The notes under the pieces are model-generated. The model was not told the origin of the DNA. It was given only the letters and a program-made list of their open reading frames with translations, and did not search any database. Both the position numbers and the translations under genes were made by a program. From assembly GCA_944389975.1 (NCBI GenBank), contig CALXOH010000046.1, positions 45,513 to 109,512 on the forward strand: DNA of 64,000 nt. The letters are read 5' to 3'. Shown piece after piece: positions 51,875 to 61,352 of the stretch. This stretch comes from an uncultured Spirochaetaceae bacterium (GTDB lineage Bacteria; Spirochaetota; Spirochaetia; Sphaerochaetales; Sphaerochaetaceae). How positions within the stretch are numbered: the first letter of the stretch is position 1; every line of letters begins with the position of its first letter.

Positions 51875-53143
51875 ATGAGGATTGCATTCGGCTTTGATAT
51901 ATTCTATCCGGAAACGAACGGGGTTATAACGACTACGATCAACCTCGCAAACAACCTCATCGACATGGGTCACGAAGTCTACTTCTTCATTCCTGAAAAC
52001 AGGGAATTCAAGGAAGATATAATCGAGCACGGGATAAAGATCATCAGAGTCAAGAACATTCCCGCGTGGATATACAAAGGCCTCAAGCTTTTCCCGATCT
52101 ACGGCTGGTACCTCCAGAAGTATTTCAAGAAGTACCACTTCGATATCGTGCATAACACATCCCCGTGGATGATGGGTATGGCCTTGAATCACGCAGCGCG
52201 GCGCTATCACGTGCCGACTTTGGCGACACACCATACGCTCATCGACAACCCGCTCTATATCCAGTACGCGCTCAAGAGCCAGTTTCTTGCAAACGCTGCA
52301 ACCGATGCGATCTGGACGGTAGTGTTCAAGCCTTTCTTCCGCCTCACATGGATGGTTACCGCACCGAACAAGCATACTTGCAAGCAGGTTGCGGAGAAAA
52401 ACCCGGGAATGGAAGTAAGGTATGTTTCAAACGGCATAGATATTTCGCGCTTTGACGAGAACGCGCCTGAGCTGCCCCTTCCTTCTTCAATTCCTGAATC
52501 CTTCCTTGGTAAGAAGACCTTCCTTTTCATCGGACGCCTGGGATACGAAAAGGCAATTGATGTCACGATCAAAGGTTTTGCGGAGGCGCTTTCGCTTAAT
52601 CCGGATGCAAAACTCGTGATAGTCGGACAGGGCCCCGCTGAGTCCGAGTTGAAGCAGCTTGTGAGAAAACTCAAGATAGAGGACAACGTCCTTTTCACGG
52701 GCCTTGTGCCAAACAACGTCATAATCGGATCAAGGCTGCTAAACAGGGTCGGTGCGTTCGTTACTGCATCCCTTTCTGAAAACCAGGCGATGACCGTAAT
52801 CGAAGCGCTATGTGCGGGCTCTCCGATCATATGCGCAAACGTCGACAACATGACAGACCTCGTATCTCCCGAACAGGGCTGGTATTTCGAAGGAGGGAAC
52901 ATCGAATCGCTGGCGGCAGTCATGGATCATGTTCTAAACAATCCGGAGGAAGCTGAGGAGAAAGGCAGGAATGCCAAGAAGTCGATAACAAAATACGACG
53001 GCAGGGTCGTTGCCAGGGAATTCCTGAAGCTCTATAACGAACTGTTGGAGATGAAGAAGAACGGATTCTACGCACCAGGCGGGGAAGAGAGGGCTCAGAA
53101 ATACCTCTACTCCAAGCTGGATAAAGTAAATAGACCATATTGA
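51875..53143 (+). CDS. GT4 glycosyltransferase, diglucosyl/monoglucosyl-diacylglycerol-synthase-like
   Basis: 422 residues, GT-B fold. MRIAFGFDIFYPETNGVITT, HNTSPWMMGMA and THHTLIDNP early; YVSNGIDISRF, FIGRLGYEKAI; EX7E as ENQAMTVIEALCAG. The long ETNGVITTTINLA start and THHT motif are typical of the alpha-glucosyl-diacylglycerol synthase-like group, so a membrane glycolipid role is likely. The ATG at 51875 is chosen for homology; a TTG at 51866 is also possible. 12 bp before the transporter gene. Confidence 0.87.
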   Translation: MRIAFGFDIFYPETNGVITTTINLANNLIDMGHEVYFFIPENREFKEDIIEHGIKIIRVKNIPAWIYKGLKLFPIYGWYLQKYFKKYHFDIVHNTSPWMMGMALNHAARRYHVPTLATHHTLIDNPLYIQYALKSQFLANAATDAIWTVVFKPFFRLTWMVTAPNKHTCKQVAEKNPGMEVRYVSNGIDISRFDENAPELPLPSSIPESFLGKKTFLFIGRLGYEKAIDVTIKGFAEALSLNPDAKLVIVGQGPAESELKQLVRKLKIEDNVLFTGLVPNNVIIGSRLLNRVGAFVTASLSENQAMTVIEALCAGSPIICANVDNMTDLVSPEQGWYFEGGNIESLAAVMDHVLNNPEEAEEKGRNAKKSITKYDGRVVAREFLKLYNELLEMKKNGFYAPGGEERAQKYLYSKLDKVNRPY

Positions 53144-53155
53144 TTGGAGCTACAT

Positions 53156-53845
53156 ATGAACAAGGTACCGGAAAACCCTTCAAAAAACCGGACGGGGGAT
53201 TTTTCTCCCCTCGTCGTGGTTTCATCCCTTATCGCAGTCTTGTACATCACGTCGAACGTACTGGCAGTGAAGATAATCACAGTCAGTGGCATTTCGCTAT
53301 TTGACGCAGGAACGATAACGTTTCCTCTTGCGTACATGCTCTCGGACGTGCTTTCCGAGGTCTGGGGTTACAAAACGGCAAGGAAAGTGATATTCCTTTC
53401 CTTTTCCATGAATATCCTTTTCATGATATTCACCACACTAGGTATATTCCTCCCCTACCCTGGATACATGCAGGAGACACAAGATGCGTTCTCGACGATT
53501 TTCTCATACGTTCCGAGAATAGTAATATCTTCGTTGATTGCGTTTCTCTCCGGGGGCCTGATGAACGCGAAGGTGCTTGTGAAAATGCGCGACAAAAGCA
53601 GGAACGGAAGGTTTCTTTGGCTTCGAACGATCTCATCATCCCTCGTAGGATATCTATTCGATACAGTGCTATTCGTTCTTCTTGCATTCTGGGGCACCGT
53701 TCCCACAGGCGATATCATATCGATGATCGTAGTGCAGTACTTTGCAAAGGCAGCGATCGAAGCACTTTTAGGAACTCCACTGGCATACATCACGATCGGA
53801 TACATCAGGAAAAACTATGGAATTGAAAAGATACAGCAAGATTGA
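53156..53845 (+). CDS. YhhQ-family queuosine-precursor transporter
   Basis: 229 residues, about six membrane helices of the COG1738/YhhQ family: ITSNVLAVKI, GTITFPLAYMLSDVLSEVWGY (diagnostic), RTISSSLVGYLFDTVLF and GTPLAYITIGYI. Imports preQ0, preQ1 or queuine. GGAG is 7 bases before the ATG at 53156. Its last 29 bp overlap the radical-SAM gene in another frame, so the two are coupled and probably share a pathway. Confidence 0.9.
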   Translation: MNKVPENPSKNRTGDFSPLVVVSSLIAVLYITSNVLAVKIITVSGISLFDAGTITFPLAYMLSDVLSEVWGYKTARKVIFLSFSMNILFMIFTTLGIFLPYPGYMQETQDAFSTIFSYVPRIVISSLIAFLSGGLMNAKVLVKMRDKSRNGRFLWLRTISSSLVGYLFDTVLFVLLAFWGTVPTGDIISMIVVQYFAKAAIEALLGTPLAYITIGYIRKNYGIEKIQQD

Positions 53846-54503
53846 GAAAGGACTAAAGCGTGAGTTTCTGCTTCTCCAAGGCACTGGATGCAGATGGGGA
53901 AAGTGCACGTTCTGCGATTATCACAAAGACACTTCCGTTGATCCCTTCTTGATAAACAAACCTGTCATCGACATGGTTGATGGCGAATACGGGGTACTTG
54001 ACGTGATAAACTCCGGAAGCTGTACAGAGCTTGATGAGAAGACGATTGAATATCTTTCGAAAACGATAGAGGAAAAGAACATACACACACTCTGGCTTGA
54101 AAGCCACTACATGTACGCGCCAAGGCTCGATGAGTTTGCCCGCATCTTTCCTTGCCACGTCAAATTCCGAACCGGTATTGAAAGCTTCAATCCCGCACTC
54201 AGGAAGGCATGGAACAAAGGCATTCCTGACTCTGTCACCCCGGAAGATGTTGGAAGACACTTTTCAGGAGTGTGCCTCCTTGCAGGCATTCGAGGAGAGA
54301 CAAAGGAAGATATTCTTTCTGATATAAGGATTGCCGAGAAATATTTCGAGTACTATTCGGTGAATCTGTTCAACGAAAACAGCACGAAAATCAGAAGGGA
54401 TGAGGAACTTGCACGCTTTGTCAAAACTGAAGTTGGTAAGATGCTTGAGAAAAGCGATAAAGCAGAGCTTTTGATAGATAACACCGACCTTGGGGTCGGA
54501 TGA
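53817..54503 (+). CDS. Radical-SAM protein coupled to the YhhQ transporter (possible queuine lyase QueL)
   Basis: 228 residues. Cluster motif CRWGKCTFC, that is C-x4-C-x2-C, one residue longer than the usual C-x3-C-x2-C. TIM-barrel-like elements follow (VLDVINSGSCTELD; IHTLWLESHYMY; VKFRTGIESFN). Short for a radical-SAM enzyme. Small radical-SAM proteins beside YhhQ act as queuine lyase (QueL) in some anaerobes, converting queuine to preQ1; context suggests the same here but sequence alone does not prove it. AGGAAA precedes the ATG. Confidence 0.7.
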   Translation: MELKRYSKIEKGLKREFLLLQGTGCRWGKCTFCDYHKDTSVDPFLINKPVIDMVDGEYGVLDVINSGSCTELDEKTIEYLSKTIEEKNIHTLWLESHYMYAPRLDEFARIFPCHVKFRTGIESFNPALRKAWNKGIPDSVTPEDVGRHFSGVCLLAGIRGETKEDILSDIRIAEKYFEYYSVNLFNENSTKIRRDEELARFVKTEVGKMLEKSDKAELLIDNTDLGVG

Positions 54504-54528
54504 AAAAAGGGAGCCCTGAAGCTCCCCT
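54503..54528 (-). terminator. Terminator of the SurA/PpiD-like gene
   Basis: On the minus strand GGGAGC/GCTCCC arms flank TTCAGG and are followed by TTTTTT. It touches the stop codon of the radical-SAM gene on the other strand and may serve both directions. Confidence 0.8.
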
Positions 54529-54547
54529 TGATAGTACATTCAGATCA

Positions 54548-56074
54548 TCATACTGAAACGGTATTCAACATCCTCGAGAAGAACACTTCCATGAAGTTGT
54601 TCTCAAACAGCGGACTGTCGAACACACTGTTCTGAAGATCCATTACAGTCATCTGCTGCACAAGGTACGGGTACATCGTATCGACCAAAGTCGTCGATGC
54701 CGTTCCATCGCTTGTGGCTCCTACTTTGGCAATCACCCTGCCATCCCCTGCAATCTCTGCCGGGAGGACAGTACCCTCTTCTGACTGGAAGAGAAGGTTG
54801 TAGTAATCGCTGTCGCTGCTTGTTGCCATCGCAAGTCCGCCCATAGGATCGGTTTGTACGAAATTCGAAAGCAGCGGGAAGTTGTATGGATTTGCATTTG
54901 TAGCAGTAACATCGATGACCTCAAAACCCATGTCGAACGCAACATCGTAGAAGTCCTCTCCGCCCGAGACCCTGTCGGAGAACGTCTTTGCACTCTCGTC
55001 AAGGAACGCATTCATCTCATCGGATGAGTTCCGAGCTATGTAAGTCTTGACCTTTTCGCTCATTGTTTCATCTGCCATGTCCACAGGTGTTGAAAGCGAG
55101 TTGATCCTGAATACGGAGTATCCTGAGGACGTTGCATACGGCCCGGAAAGTGCGCCGACAGTATCGGATGAATAGATCGTCACTGCATTCTGGCTGTCGC
55201 TGAGCCTTCCTTCAAGCTCATAGAGCATCAGCGTACCCATCTCGCCGGAAGCGGACGCGAATTCATCCACGGAGCGTTCGGATGCGATGCTTTCAAACGT
55301 GCTTGTACCATCGTTGATCTCATTAATGACAGCACTTGCCTCGCTCTCGGTGGGAAGTGTGATTATCGAAAGGTCCATGCACTGGAACCTATCCGCATTC
55401 TCCGTTGCATAAAGGGACGCTGCATCATCCGGGTATGCGCTTGGGTTGATGTACACATACTCGAAACCACGGGAAATGGATGCGAGCTTTGTGACGAAAT
55501 CCCTCTCACTTCCGGACGGGCGTACTGATGCGTAATCGGTTATCACAGCTTGCATAGGAAGCTCGGATTCCACAGTATTTCTAAGCATCGATTTCTCATA
55601 GTCGCTTGTGCTGTTGTACCTTTCAATGTCAGGCACCCCGTTTTCGTCGTTGAAATATCCGGAGCGTACGATCCCCTGGTCGACTACGTAATCGGTGACC
55701 TTGTATCCTGCATCAGATGCCATCTCGCCAGCTGCAATATTGAATGCAGTTCCCATGAATGCCTGGTTGAGCGCGGTGTACTCCATCTGCATCGGATCAC
55801 CCTGCCCTTGGTTTTGACTCAGCGCAGCATTCAGCTGTGCCTGGAAATATGTATCGGTATATGCGATATCCTTGCCATTAAACTTGCCGAAAACGAGATC
55901 GCCGGCACCGGAACCAGAGAATATCGTAGTTGGCAGAATGAACGTTATAGAAATGAGGATGAGGACTACTACGCCAATGATCCACCCGATCGACTTCTTC
56001 TCGTGGTGCTTTTTCGCCTTCTCCTTGTTCTTCTTACTTTCAGTCGAAGGAACCTTGTTTTCTTCAGAACCCAT
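54548..56074 (-). CDS. SurA/PpiD-like periplasmic chaperone, N-terminal anchor
   Basis: 508 residues. A lysine-rich cytoplasmic tail (KKNKEKAKKHHEKK) precedes one membrane anchor (SIGWIIGVVVLILISITFILP). The rest is periplasmic, with a SurA_N-like helical domain (FNGKDIAYTDTYFQAQLNAA...) and a degenerate parvulin-like region around ASGEMGTLMLYELEGRLS. The topology is that of PpiD-type inner-membrane folding factors for exported and outer-membrane proteins. Single gene with its own terminator. Confidence 0.8.
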   Translation of the reverse strand: MGSEENKVPSTESKKNKEKAKKHHEKKSIGWIIGVVVLILISITFILPTTIFSGSGAGDLVFGKFNGKDIAYTDTYFQAQLNAALSQNQGQGDPMQMEYTALNQAFMGTAFNIAAGEMASDAGYKVTDYVVDQGIVRSGYFNDENGVPDIERYNSTSDYEKSMLRNTVESELPMQAVITDYASVRPSGSERDFVTKLASISRGFEYVYINPSAYPDDAASLYATENADRFQCMDLSIITLPTESEASAVINEINDGTSTFESIASERSVDEFASASGEMGTLMLYELEGRLSDSQNAVTIYSSDTVGALSGPYATSSGYSVFRINSLSTPVDMADETMSEKVKTYIARNSSDEMNAFLDESAKTFSDRVSGGEDFYDVAFDMGFEVIDVTATNANPYNFPLLSNFVQTDPMGGLAMATSSDSDYYNLLFQSEEGTVLPAEIAGDGRVIAKVGATSDGTASTTLVDTMYPYLVQQMTVMDLQNSVFDSPLFENNFMEVFFSRMLNTVSV

Positions 56075-56210
56075 TTTTCATAACCTCAATATACAATACT
56101 GGAAAGCCGCCATAGAAAGACAGCTTTATAAAAAGTATCATTTACTCCACGCCTTGCCAATATAATTCGCTCTTTCAAAGGAAAAATCGAATGCATGGAA
56201 TGCCCGGAAA

Positions 56211-56240
56211 AAGAAAAAGCGCAACCAGTTACGATTGCGC
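56211..56240 (-). terminator. Terminator of tRNA-Asn
   Basis: Minus strand GCGCAA/TTGCGC stem with a 10-base loop followed by TTTTTCTTTTTC. Confidence 0.85.
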
Positions 56241-56244
56241 CTCG

Positions 56245-56317
<73 letters not shown>

Positions 56318-56531
56318 ATGTGTTCGTTCGAACAATGAAGATATTACGGATTTTACCTATACATGTCAATAATCCGTTAAAACTTTTTTATTTGTCCCGA
56401 GTATCAATTGCTCCACAGCTCTGGAAAGAGTACGATGCCGTACTAGGATTGGCTACCTTTCCGCAATACAAAATCCCCATATCCAAATCTCCTCTTTCGA
56501 AAGCTGGAGCAATGCCATGTTCAGTTTTTCA

Positions 56532-57548
56532 TCATTCTTTTCCAAACCCATCGCTTCCTTGAAACCTGCCGTTGTAGAGTGCTATTGCATCCTTATGTTC
56601 CTGATACACCCATTCTGCTATATCCTCGGGACTTTCGACGACGCAGCTTTTCCCCAGTGAAAGCGCCCAAGTATGGAATGCGAATGGATCGCTGATCGTC
56701 AGTTCGATTTCGATCGAGCCGTCCGGGGCGTCCGTAATCACCGTGTCTTCCGGCCACCTCTTCTCTTTCTCATAGAATGCCTGTCTTCCGAGAATGCGGA
56801 CCTTCGCGCGCCTTGGCTTTGCCATCGAGATGCCGAAAGGATCAAATACAACGTCGTCAAGTGATACGCCGTCGGGGAGGTCGTAGTGCTCATCGTATTT
56901 CAAAGAAATTCCCTTCATGCGCGAATAGGCAAACGACGTTGCATCCCCGTACTTCGGCGAATAAGCATAGAGGTATAGATTGCCGTCGCGCATGTATAGC
57001 CCTACAGGCCAAAGTTCATGCACCCTGACTTTGTCGCTGTATGCCCCCTTGTATGCAAGTTCAACCTTCGTCTTCGTCTCCAAGGCGGAAATCAAAGTAT
57101 CTATACGCTGCCCTTCCAAAAAACTTACATTCTGTCCCGCTCTCCATACTTCCCTTACGCTCTCAGGATTCGAGACAAAGAGTCCTGCTTTTTCAAGTTT
57201 TCTCCCTAGGCTTCCAACAGTTTCACCGAACAGGTTCGATGAAAACCCCATGTTAAGCAAATAGCTCAGCGCAAGTCTTTCCCTGTCGCTGACCTGGAGA
57301 ACGAAATCGATTGCCTTGTACATATCTTTCGCACTCTCTTCGCTTAGTGTGTAATATACACGCTGTCCTTCCGTAACCTCACTCAGCTTCAACCTTTCCG
57401 AAAGATCCTGAAGGATCCTGAATGCAGTCGACTTGCTCGTATCGAGCATGTTTTGTATATCTGCACGGGAAAAAGCCTCCCCGGGATGCCTGAGGAACAC
57501 CAATGCCGCTTTATCGCGCAGCTCTTTTGATATGCTCTCTTTCTTCAT
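56532..57548 (-). CDS. WYL-domain transcriptional regulator
   Basis: 338 residues. N-terminal winged helix (FSRADIQNMLDTSKSTAFRILQDLSERL) and a central WYL-type ligand-sensing domain (KVELAYKG...VHELWPVGLYMRDGNLYLYAYSP...AYSRMKGIS), then a WCX-like C-terminal domain (AKVRILGRQAF). Such regulators often sense nucleic acid or nucleotides and control stress or defence genes. Divergent from the small-protein/EcsC unit. GGAGGAGG precedes the ATG at 57548; a GTG at 57554 is the alternative. Confidence 0.88.
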   Translation of the reverse strand: MKKESISKELRDKAALVFLRHPGEAFSRADIQNMLDTSKSTAFRILQDLSERLKLSEVTEGQRVYYTLSEESAKDMYKAIDFVLQVSDRERLALSYLLNMGFSSNLFGETVGSLGRKLEKAGLFVSNPESVREVWRAGQNVSFLEGQRIDTLISALETKTKVELAYKGAYSDKVRVHELWPVGLYMRDGNLYLYAYSPKYGDATSFAYSRMKGISLKYDEHYDLPDGVSLDDVVFDPFGISMAKPRRAKVRILGRQAFYEKEKRWPEDTVITDAPDGSIEIELTISDPFAFHTWALSLGKSCVVESPEDIAEWVYQEHKDAIALYNGRFQGSDGFGKE

Positions 57549-57664
57549 AAACACCTCCTCCGTTTGTTTCCATGTGTCAGGAATTGATTATTCTCCAACA
57601 TAATAATCCCAAACCGTACCGTAAAATGGAACGGTTGGATGATATATTTATCGCGGAGATGAAA

Positions 57665-57898
57665 ATGAGTGTCAAAGACTTCATACTCAATGGCGGCCTA
57701 TTTGGTATGCTCAGAGGTTACGATCACGAAAAAGAGGGACGACCTTATGGATTTCCCGAGCTGGAAGAAGATGCAAAGTCAGTGATGGGGATATCAAAAC
57801 AGATTGCAAGCGATGGCATCGACTTGATCTCCGGCCCGGCCATGCCGGGAGGAGGAAGGTGCTTGATGGAAAAGGAGGAGGAGGAGGAAGATGAGTGA
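57665..57898 (+). CDS. Hypothetical small protein with acidic tail
   Basis: 77 residues from MSVKDFILNGGLFGMLRGYD, ending in a run of about ten acidic residues (KEEEEEDE). The start at 57665 is preferred because GGAG is 6 bases upstream; earlier in-frame ATGs at 57626 and 57572 lack one. Family not recognised. Overlaps the next gene and is divergent from the WYL regulator, so the three genes to the right are probably one unit. Confidence 0.6.
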   Translation: MSVKDFILNGGLFGMLRGYDHEKEGRPYGFPELEEDAKSVMGISKQIASDGIDLISGPAMPGGGRCLMEKEEEEEDE

Positions 57899-58040
57899 GA
57901 AAGATACCACAAAGAGTGTTGCGGAAGCTGCAGCGGGCGGGTTGGCTGTAGGCACGATCGTTGCTGGAATACCCGGCGCGATAGTCGGTTCCCTAATCGG
58001 CGGGGCAATAGGCTTCATCATCGGGAATTCAGGGGAGTGA
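57891..58040 (+). CDS. 49-residue glycine-zipper membrane peptide
   Basis: Short frame starting MSEKDTTKSVAEAAAGGLAV and ending GGAIGFIIGNSGE. The centre alternates Gly with Ala/Val/Ile (GTIVAGIPGAIVGSLIGG), the glycine-zipper pattern of small membrane-inserting proteins. An unusually strong site (AGGAGGAGGAAG) precedes the ATG and lies inside the coding region of the gene before, with 8 bp overlap. Could be a membrane component or toxin-like peptide; role unknown. Confidence 0.65.
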   Translation: MSEKDTTKSVAEAAAGGLAVGTIVAGIPGAIVGSLIGGAIGFIIGNSGE

Positions 58041-58094
58041 TCATTGACTTCAAGCCATTTTTTTTTATTTTTTTACGTAAAGGAGATATGAAAA

Positions 58095-58796
58095 ATGGCT
58101 AATCCATTCACACAAGAAAATATAATGTCAATGCTCGATTCTCTTTACGAGCAGGTGAAGAAGGGCATTCCGAAGGTAAGTCCACCTGTATCGACGATCG
58201 TTGACGACTACCTCAGGAAAAACAAAAGCGTGGAGGATGCCGCCAGGAGCCTTGTGAAATATCAGATCGCAAAATGCACTACATCAGGGTTTCTGACAGG
58301 GCTTGGCGGGGTAATCACACTTCCCGTGGCAATTCCAGTGAATATCTCAAGCGTTTTGTATGTCCAGCTTCGCATGATCGCATCCCTTGCCCGGATGGGT
58401 GGATACGACATTGAGAGCGACCAGGTACAAACTCTGGTTTATGCATGCCTTGCTGGAGTCGGGGTGAACAACATCCTGAAGCAAGCGATAAAAGAGGCCG
58501 GAGTAAAAGCTGCAGTCAAGTGTGTGCAGAAAATTCCAGGAAACGTACTCGTAAAGGTCAACCAGAAAGTTGGATTCCGCCTTTTCACGAAATTCGGAAG
58601 CAAGGGAGTCGTCAATTTAGGGAAAGCTGTCCCTGTCGTCGGTGGGATAATAAGCGGTGGCTTCGATTTTGCAGAAACCAAGATAATTGCACATAGGGCA
58701 TACAAGCTCTTCATCCAAGGGAATTTCGATTCCCCGGACTTTTCGGATCCTGAGTTCGATACGGTCGTGAGAACTGATATTACGTCCATCAAGTGA
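58095..58796 (+). CDS. EcsC-family protein
   Basis: 233 residues: VEDAARSLVKYQIAKCTTSG, FLTGLGGVITLPVAIPVNIS and VLYVQLRMIASLARMGGYD are EcsC-like, followed by a Gly-rich hydrophobic stretch (VVNLGKAVPVVGGIISGGFDF). EcsC proteins are poorly characterised and membrane-associated. AAGGAG precedes the ATG. It ends the unit and has its own terminator. Together with the glycine-zipper peptide and WYL regulator this looks like an envelope stress or defence module (inference). Confidence 0.8.
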   Translation: MANPFTQENIMSMLDSLYEQVKKGIPKVSPPVSTIVDDYLRKNKSVEDAARSLVKYQIAKCTTSGFLTGLGGVITLPVAIPVNISSVLYVQLRMIASLARMGGYDIESDQVQTLVYACLAGVGVNNILKQAIKEAGVKAAVKCVQKIPGNVLVKVNQKVGFRLFTKFGSKGVVNLGKAVPVVGGIISGGFDFAETKIIAHRAYKLFIQGNFDSPDFSDPEFDTVVRTDITSIK

Positions 58797-58801
58797 AGTA
58801 C

Positions 58802-58835
58802 AGGCAGGGAGGATTGAACGCTTCCTGCCTTTTTC
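58802..58835 (+). terminator. Terminator after the EcsC-family gene
   Basis: AGGCAGGGAG pairs with CTTCCTGCCT across a short loop and is followed by TTTTT. Confidence 0.85.
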
Positions 58836-60990
58836 ATGATGGGTAGAGTGTAATTTCCTTTGAGATCCTCCGCGTCGTCTTGAATTTGTCGAATTGGATT
58901 ATATACGAACCATCCTTTTCGCCCGATACGACAACGGTTCCCTTTCCAAACACAGGGTGTTCGATCCTATCCCCCGGGCCATAGCAACTGCCCGCACCTT
59001 CTCCTTGGATGCATAGGTTGTTCTTATCTATGTATTCCCTTGCATCCTTCAAAAGCCACCCCGGCGGACTTTGGACGAAATCCAATAAATCTTGATCGAT
59101 CTCCAGAAGAAAGCGCGATGGGTAACGCACCGATCCGTCAAAGTTCCTGCCGTCAGCTTCGCTTAGGTAAAGTCCGTCTTTCGCTCTCGTGATTGCAACG
59201 TAGCAAAGTCGACGCTCTTCCTCCATCTCTTCCTTCGTTCTTATCTTCCGCGATGGGAATATGCCCTCATTCAAAGAGGGGATGAACACGTATTTGAATT
59301 CAAGCCCCTTTGCGGCATGAATCGTCATCAGTTTCACTTTCTCTTTCTCATCCGGATCATCCCCTGTTGAGAAAAGCGCAACGTGATTGAGGTAATAACC
59401 CGGGGAGACATCCTCCCCTGCTGATAACTCAAAGTCGGCTATCGATTGCTTGAGTTCAGCGATATTGTCCAATCTCTCCTGGCTTCCTTTGATCCTCAAA
59501 TCATCCTCGTACCCGCTCTCAGCAAGCAACAGCGACAACAAATCCCCTACTTTCATCTCCCCGCATAAAGCACTGTATTTTTCGATCAAGCGGGCAAACT
59601 CCCCTGCTCCGGTCGGGCGGAATAAATCATTATCGAGGTTGTCCAACAGCGCTTGATACAACCCCACTCCATGAATCCTTGCATACTCAGCCAAGAATGC
59701 CATTCTCTTTTTTCCGATGTTCCTTCTCGGCGTGTTTATGATCCTCCTGAATGAGACATCGTCTTTGAATGTGATGAACCTGAGGTAAGAGAGTGCATCC
59801 TTTACTTCCATGCGAGAGAAAAAAGGCACCCCGCTGTATATCACGTACGGTATCTTCTCCCCGATGAGTGCCATCTCAATCGAACGCGATACATGATGAG
59901 CCCGATATAATATCGCGATATCCGAATAACTTACATCCTTTCCACGGAGAGCCTTGATCTCTTTTACAATCCACTTCGCTTCCTTTTCCGGGCTCTCCGC
60001 ATAATTTACAACGACACGGCCTTCATCCTTCCTCATGGGGATCATCCGCTTCTCGATCCTCATCTCGTTCTTTTCAATCAAGGAATCTGCGACGCTGATG
60101 ATATTCGATGTCGAACGGTAGTTTTCAAGCATGGAGATTGTGAGAGCGGATGGGTAAGCATTATCGAAATCAATCAGGAAACGACCGTCAGCTCCACGCC
60201 ATGAATATATAGTCTGGTCCGGGTCACCGACGACGAACACATTACCATGGTATGAAGACAGCACCTTCATAAGTTTCCACTGGATCTTGTCGATGTCCTG
60301 GAACTCATCCACCATGATGTACTCGATCCTCTCCTGCCACTTTCTTGCAATCTCCGGGCGGGTTTGGAATATATAAAGAGTGAATTTCAACAGGTCGTTG
60401 TAATCGAGTGCAAAACACTTCCTCTCCTGATACACATACCCGTTGAATATCACATCCTCAACGCTTTCGGACTCTTCATACTTCTTCTTCAACTCCTCAA
60501 GGCTCTTTTCGATCATGCCGACGTGGTAGTCGGGAATTTTCGACAACTTCATCACTTCGATCATGTCACGGGCATCAGAATACGTCATGTCGCGCATCGT
60601 AAGCCCACGCTCCTGATATATCTCGCTCAAAAGCGAATCGATATCGCTGTTGTCAAGAACCATGAAACTCTTCGGATAGCCGACAGCATAACACTCTTCA
60701 TCCAGAAGCCCTGCACAAAAGCCATGGAATGTATTGATCAGCCCCGTGTCCCTGTCCCCTGTAAGGCTGTGTATGCGCTTTCTCATCTCGTTTGCAGCTT
60801 TGTTAGTGAATGTGACGCACATTATCGAAGAAGGCATTATGCCGAGCTTCAAGACAAGGTACAGGAATCGATAGGTAAGCGCCCTCGTCTTTCCAGATCC
60901 GGCTGATGCAATCACGCGGACTGCACCTTCGGTGGTCGTCACAGCCTCCATCTGGGATTTGTTGAGGGAAGAAAAGATTTCGTCGTGCAT
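58834..60990 (-). CDS. UvrD/PcrA-type ATP-dependent DNA helicase
   Basis: 718 residues, superfamily 1A. Motif I IASAGSGKTRALTYR; motif II MVDEFQDID; motif III VGDPDQTIYSWRGAD; motif IV ENYRSTSNI; motif V TIHAAKGLEFKYVF; motif VI CYVAITRAK. 3'-5' helicase of repair and replication restart. The C-terminal part has the PcrA-type tail (GDRIEHPVFGKGTVV, a Tudor-like fold). Start taken at 60990 (MHDEIF, just before homology); ATGs at 61008 and 61032 are alternatives and none has a clear ribosome site. Confidence 0.93.
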   Translation of the reverse strand: MHDEIFSSLNKSQMEAVTTTEGAVRVIASAGSGKTRALTYRFLYLVLKLGIMPSSIMCVTFTNKAANEMRKRIHSLTGDRDTGLINTFHGFCAGLLDEECYAVGYPKSFMVLDNSDIDSLLSEIYQERGLTMRDMTYSDARDMIEVMKLSKIPDYHVGMIEKSLEELKKKYEESESVEDVIFNGYVYQERKCFALDYNDLLKFTLYIFQTRPEIARKWQERIEYIMVDEFQDIDKIQWKLMKVLSSYHGNVFVVGDPDQTIYSWRGADGRFLIDFDNAYPSALTISMLENYRSTSNIISVADSLIEKNEMRIEKRMIPMRKDEGRVVVNYAESPEKEAKWIVKEIKALRGKDVSYSDIAILYRAHHVSRSIEMALIGEKIPYVIYSGVPFFSRMEVKDALSYLRFITFKDDVSFRRIINTPRRNIGKKRMAFLAEYARIHGVGLYQALLDNLDNDLFRPTGAGEFARLIEKYSALCGEMKVGDLLSLLLAESGYEDDLRIKGSQERLDNIAELKQSIADFELSAGEDVSPGYYLNHVALFSTGDDPDEKEKVKLMTIHAAKGLEFKYVFIPSLNEGIFPSRKIRTKEEMEEERRLCYVAITRAKDGLYLSEADGRNFDGSVRYPSRFLLEIDQDLLDFVQSPPGWLLKDAREYIDKNNLCIQGEGAGSCYGPGDRIEHPVFGKGTVVVSGEKDGSYIIQFDKFKTTRRISKEITLYPS

Positions 60991-61032
60991 AAATACACTA
61001 TAGCCCATTACCACTACTGAAGCATTCATCAA

Positions 61033-61352
61033 TTCAAAGAATGATATAGAAAGACAACAGCAAAATTTTAAAATTATAACTTATTTCAATTTAATATAAA
61101 GGATTCGGCTTTTCCGAGGTCAACAAAGATAGATATTGTCAGATGATGGCCTTCTTCGAAGAGAATAAGTTCATATGATGACTTGCATCAACAGCCAAGA
61201 ATTACCAAGAATCCAACTTTGCTATAGCGAAGACGACGCACGATCTTCTTGTGTTCCCAGAATGCACGTAGTTATTGTATACCGTTCCTAAAACTCTCTG
61301 ATAATCAACAGAGCTTATCCCTCACATCATTCAAAAGCCAGCAATGAAATTC
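61033..61352. other. Gap without a recognised gene
   Basis: AT-rich at the right of the helicase gene, then mixed sequence with stops in all frames. A plus-strand stretch reading LASTAKNYQESNFAIAKT is protein-like but isolated. I see no RNA or repeat I can support. Confidence 0.4.

Noticed and set aside
60364..60906. 180-codon plus-strand frame
   Set aside because: Antisense shadow of the helicase gene, which shows all SF1 motifs in the other strand.
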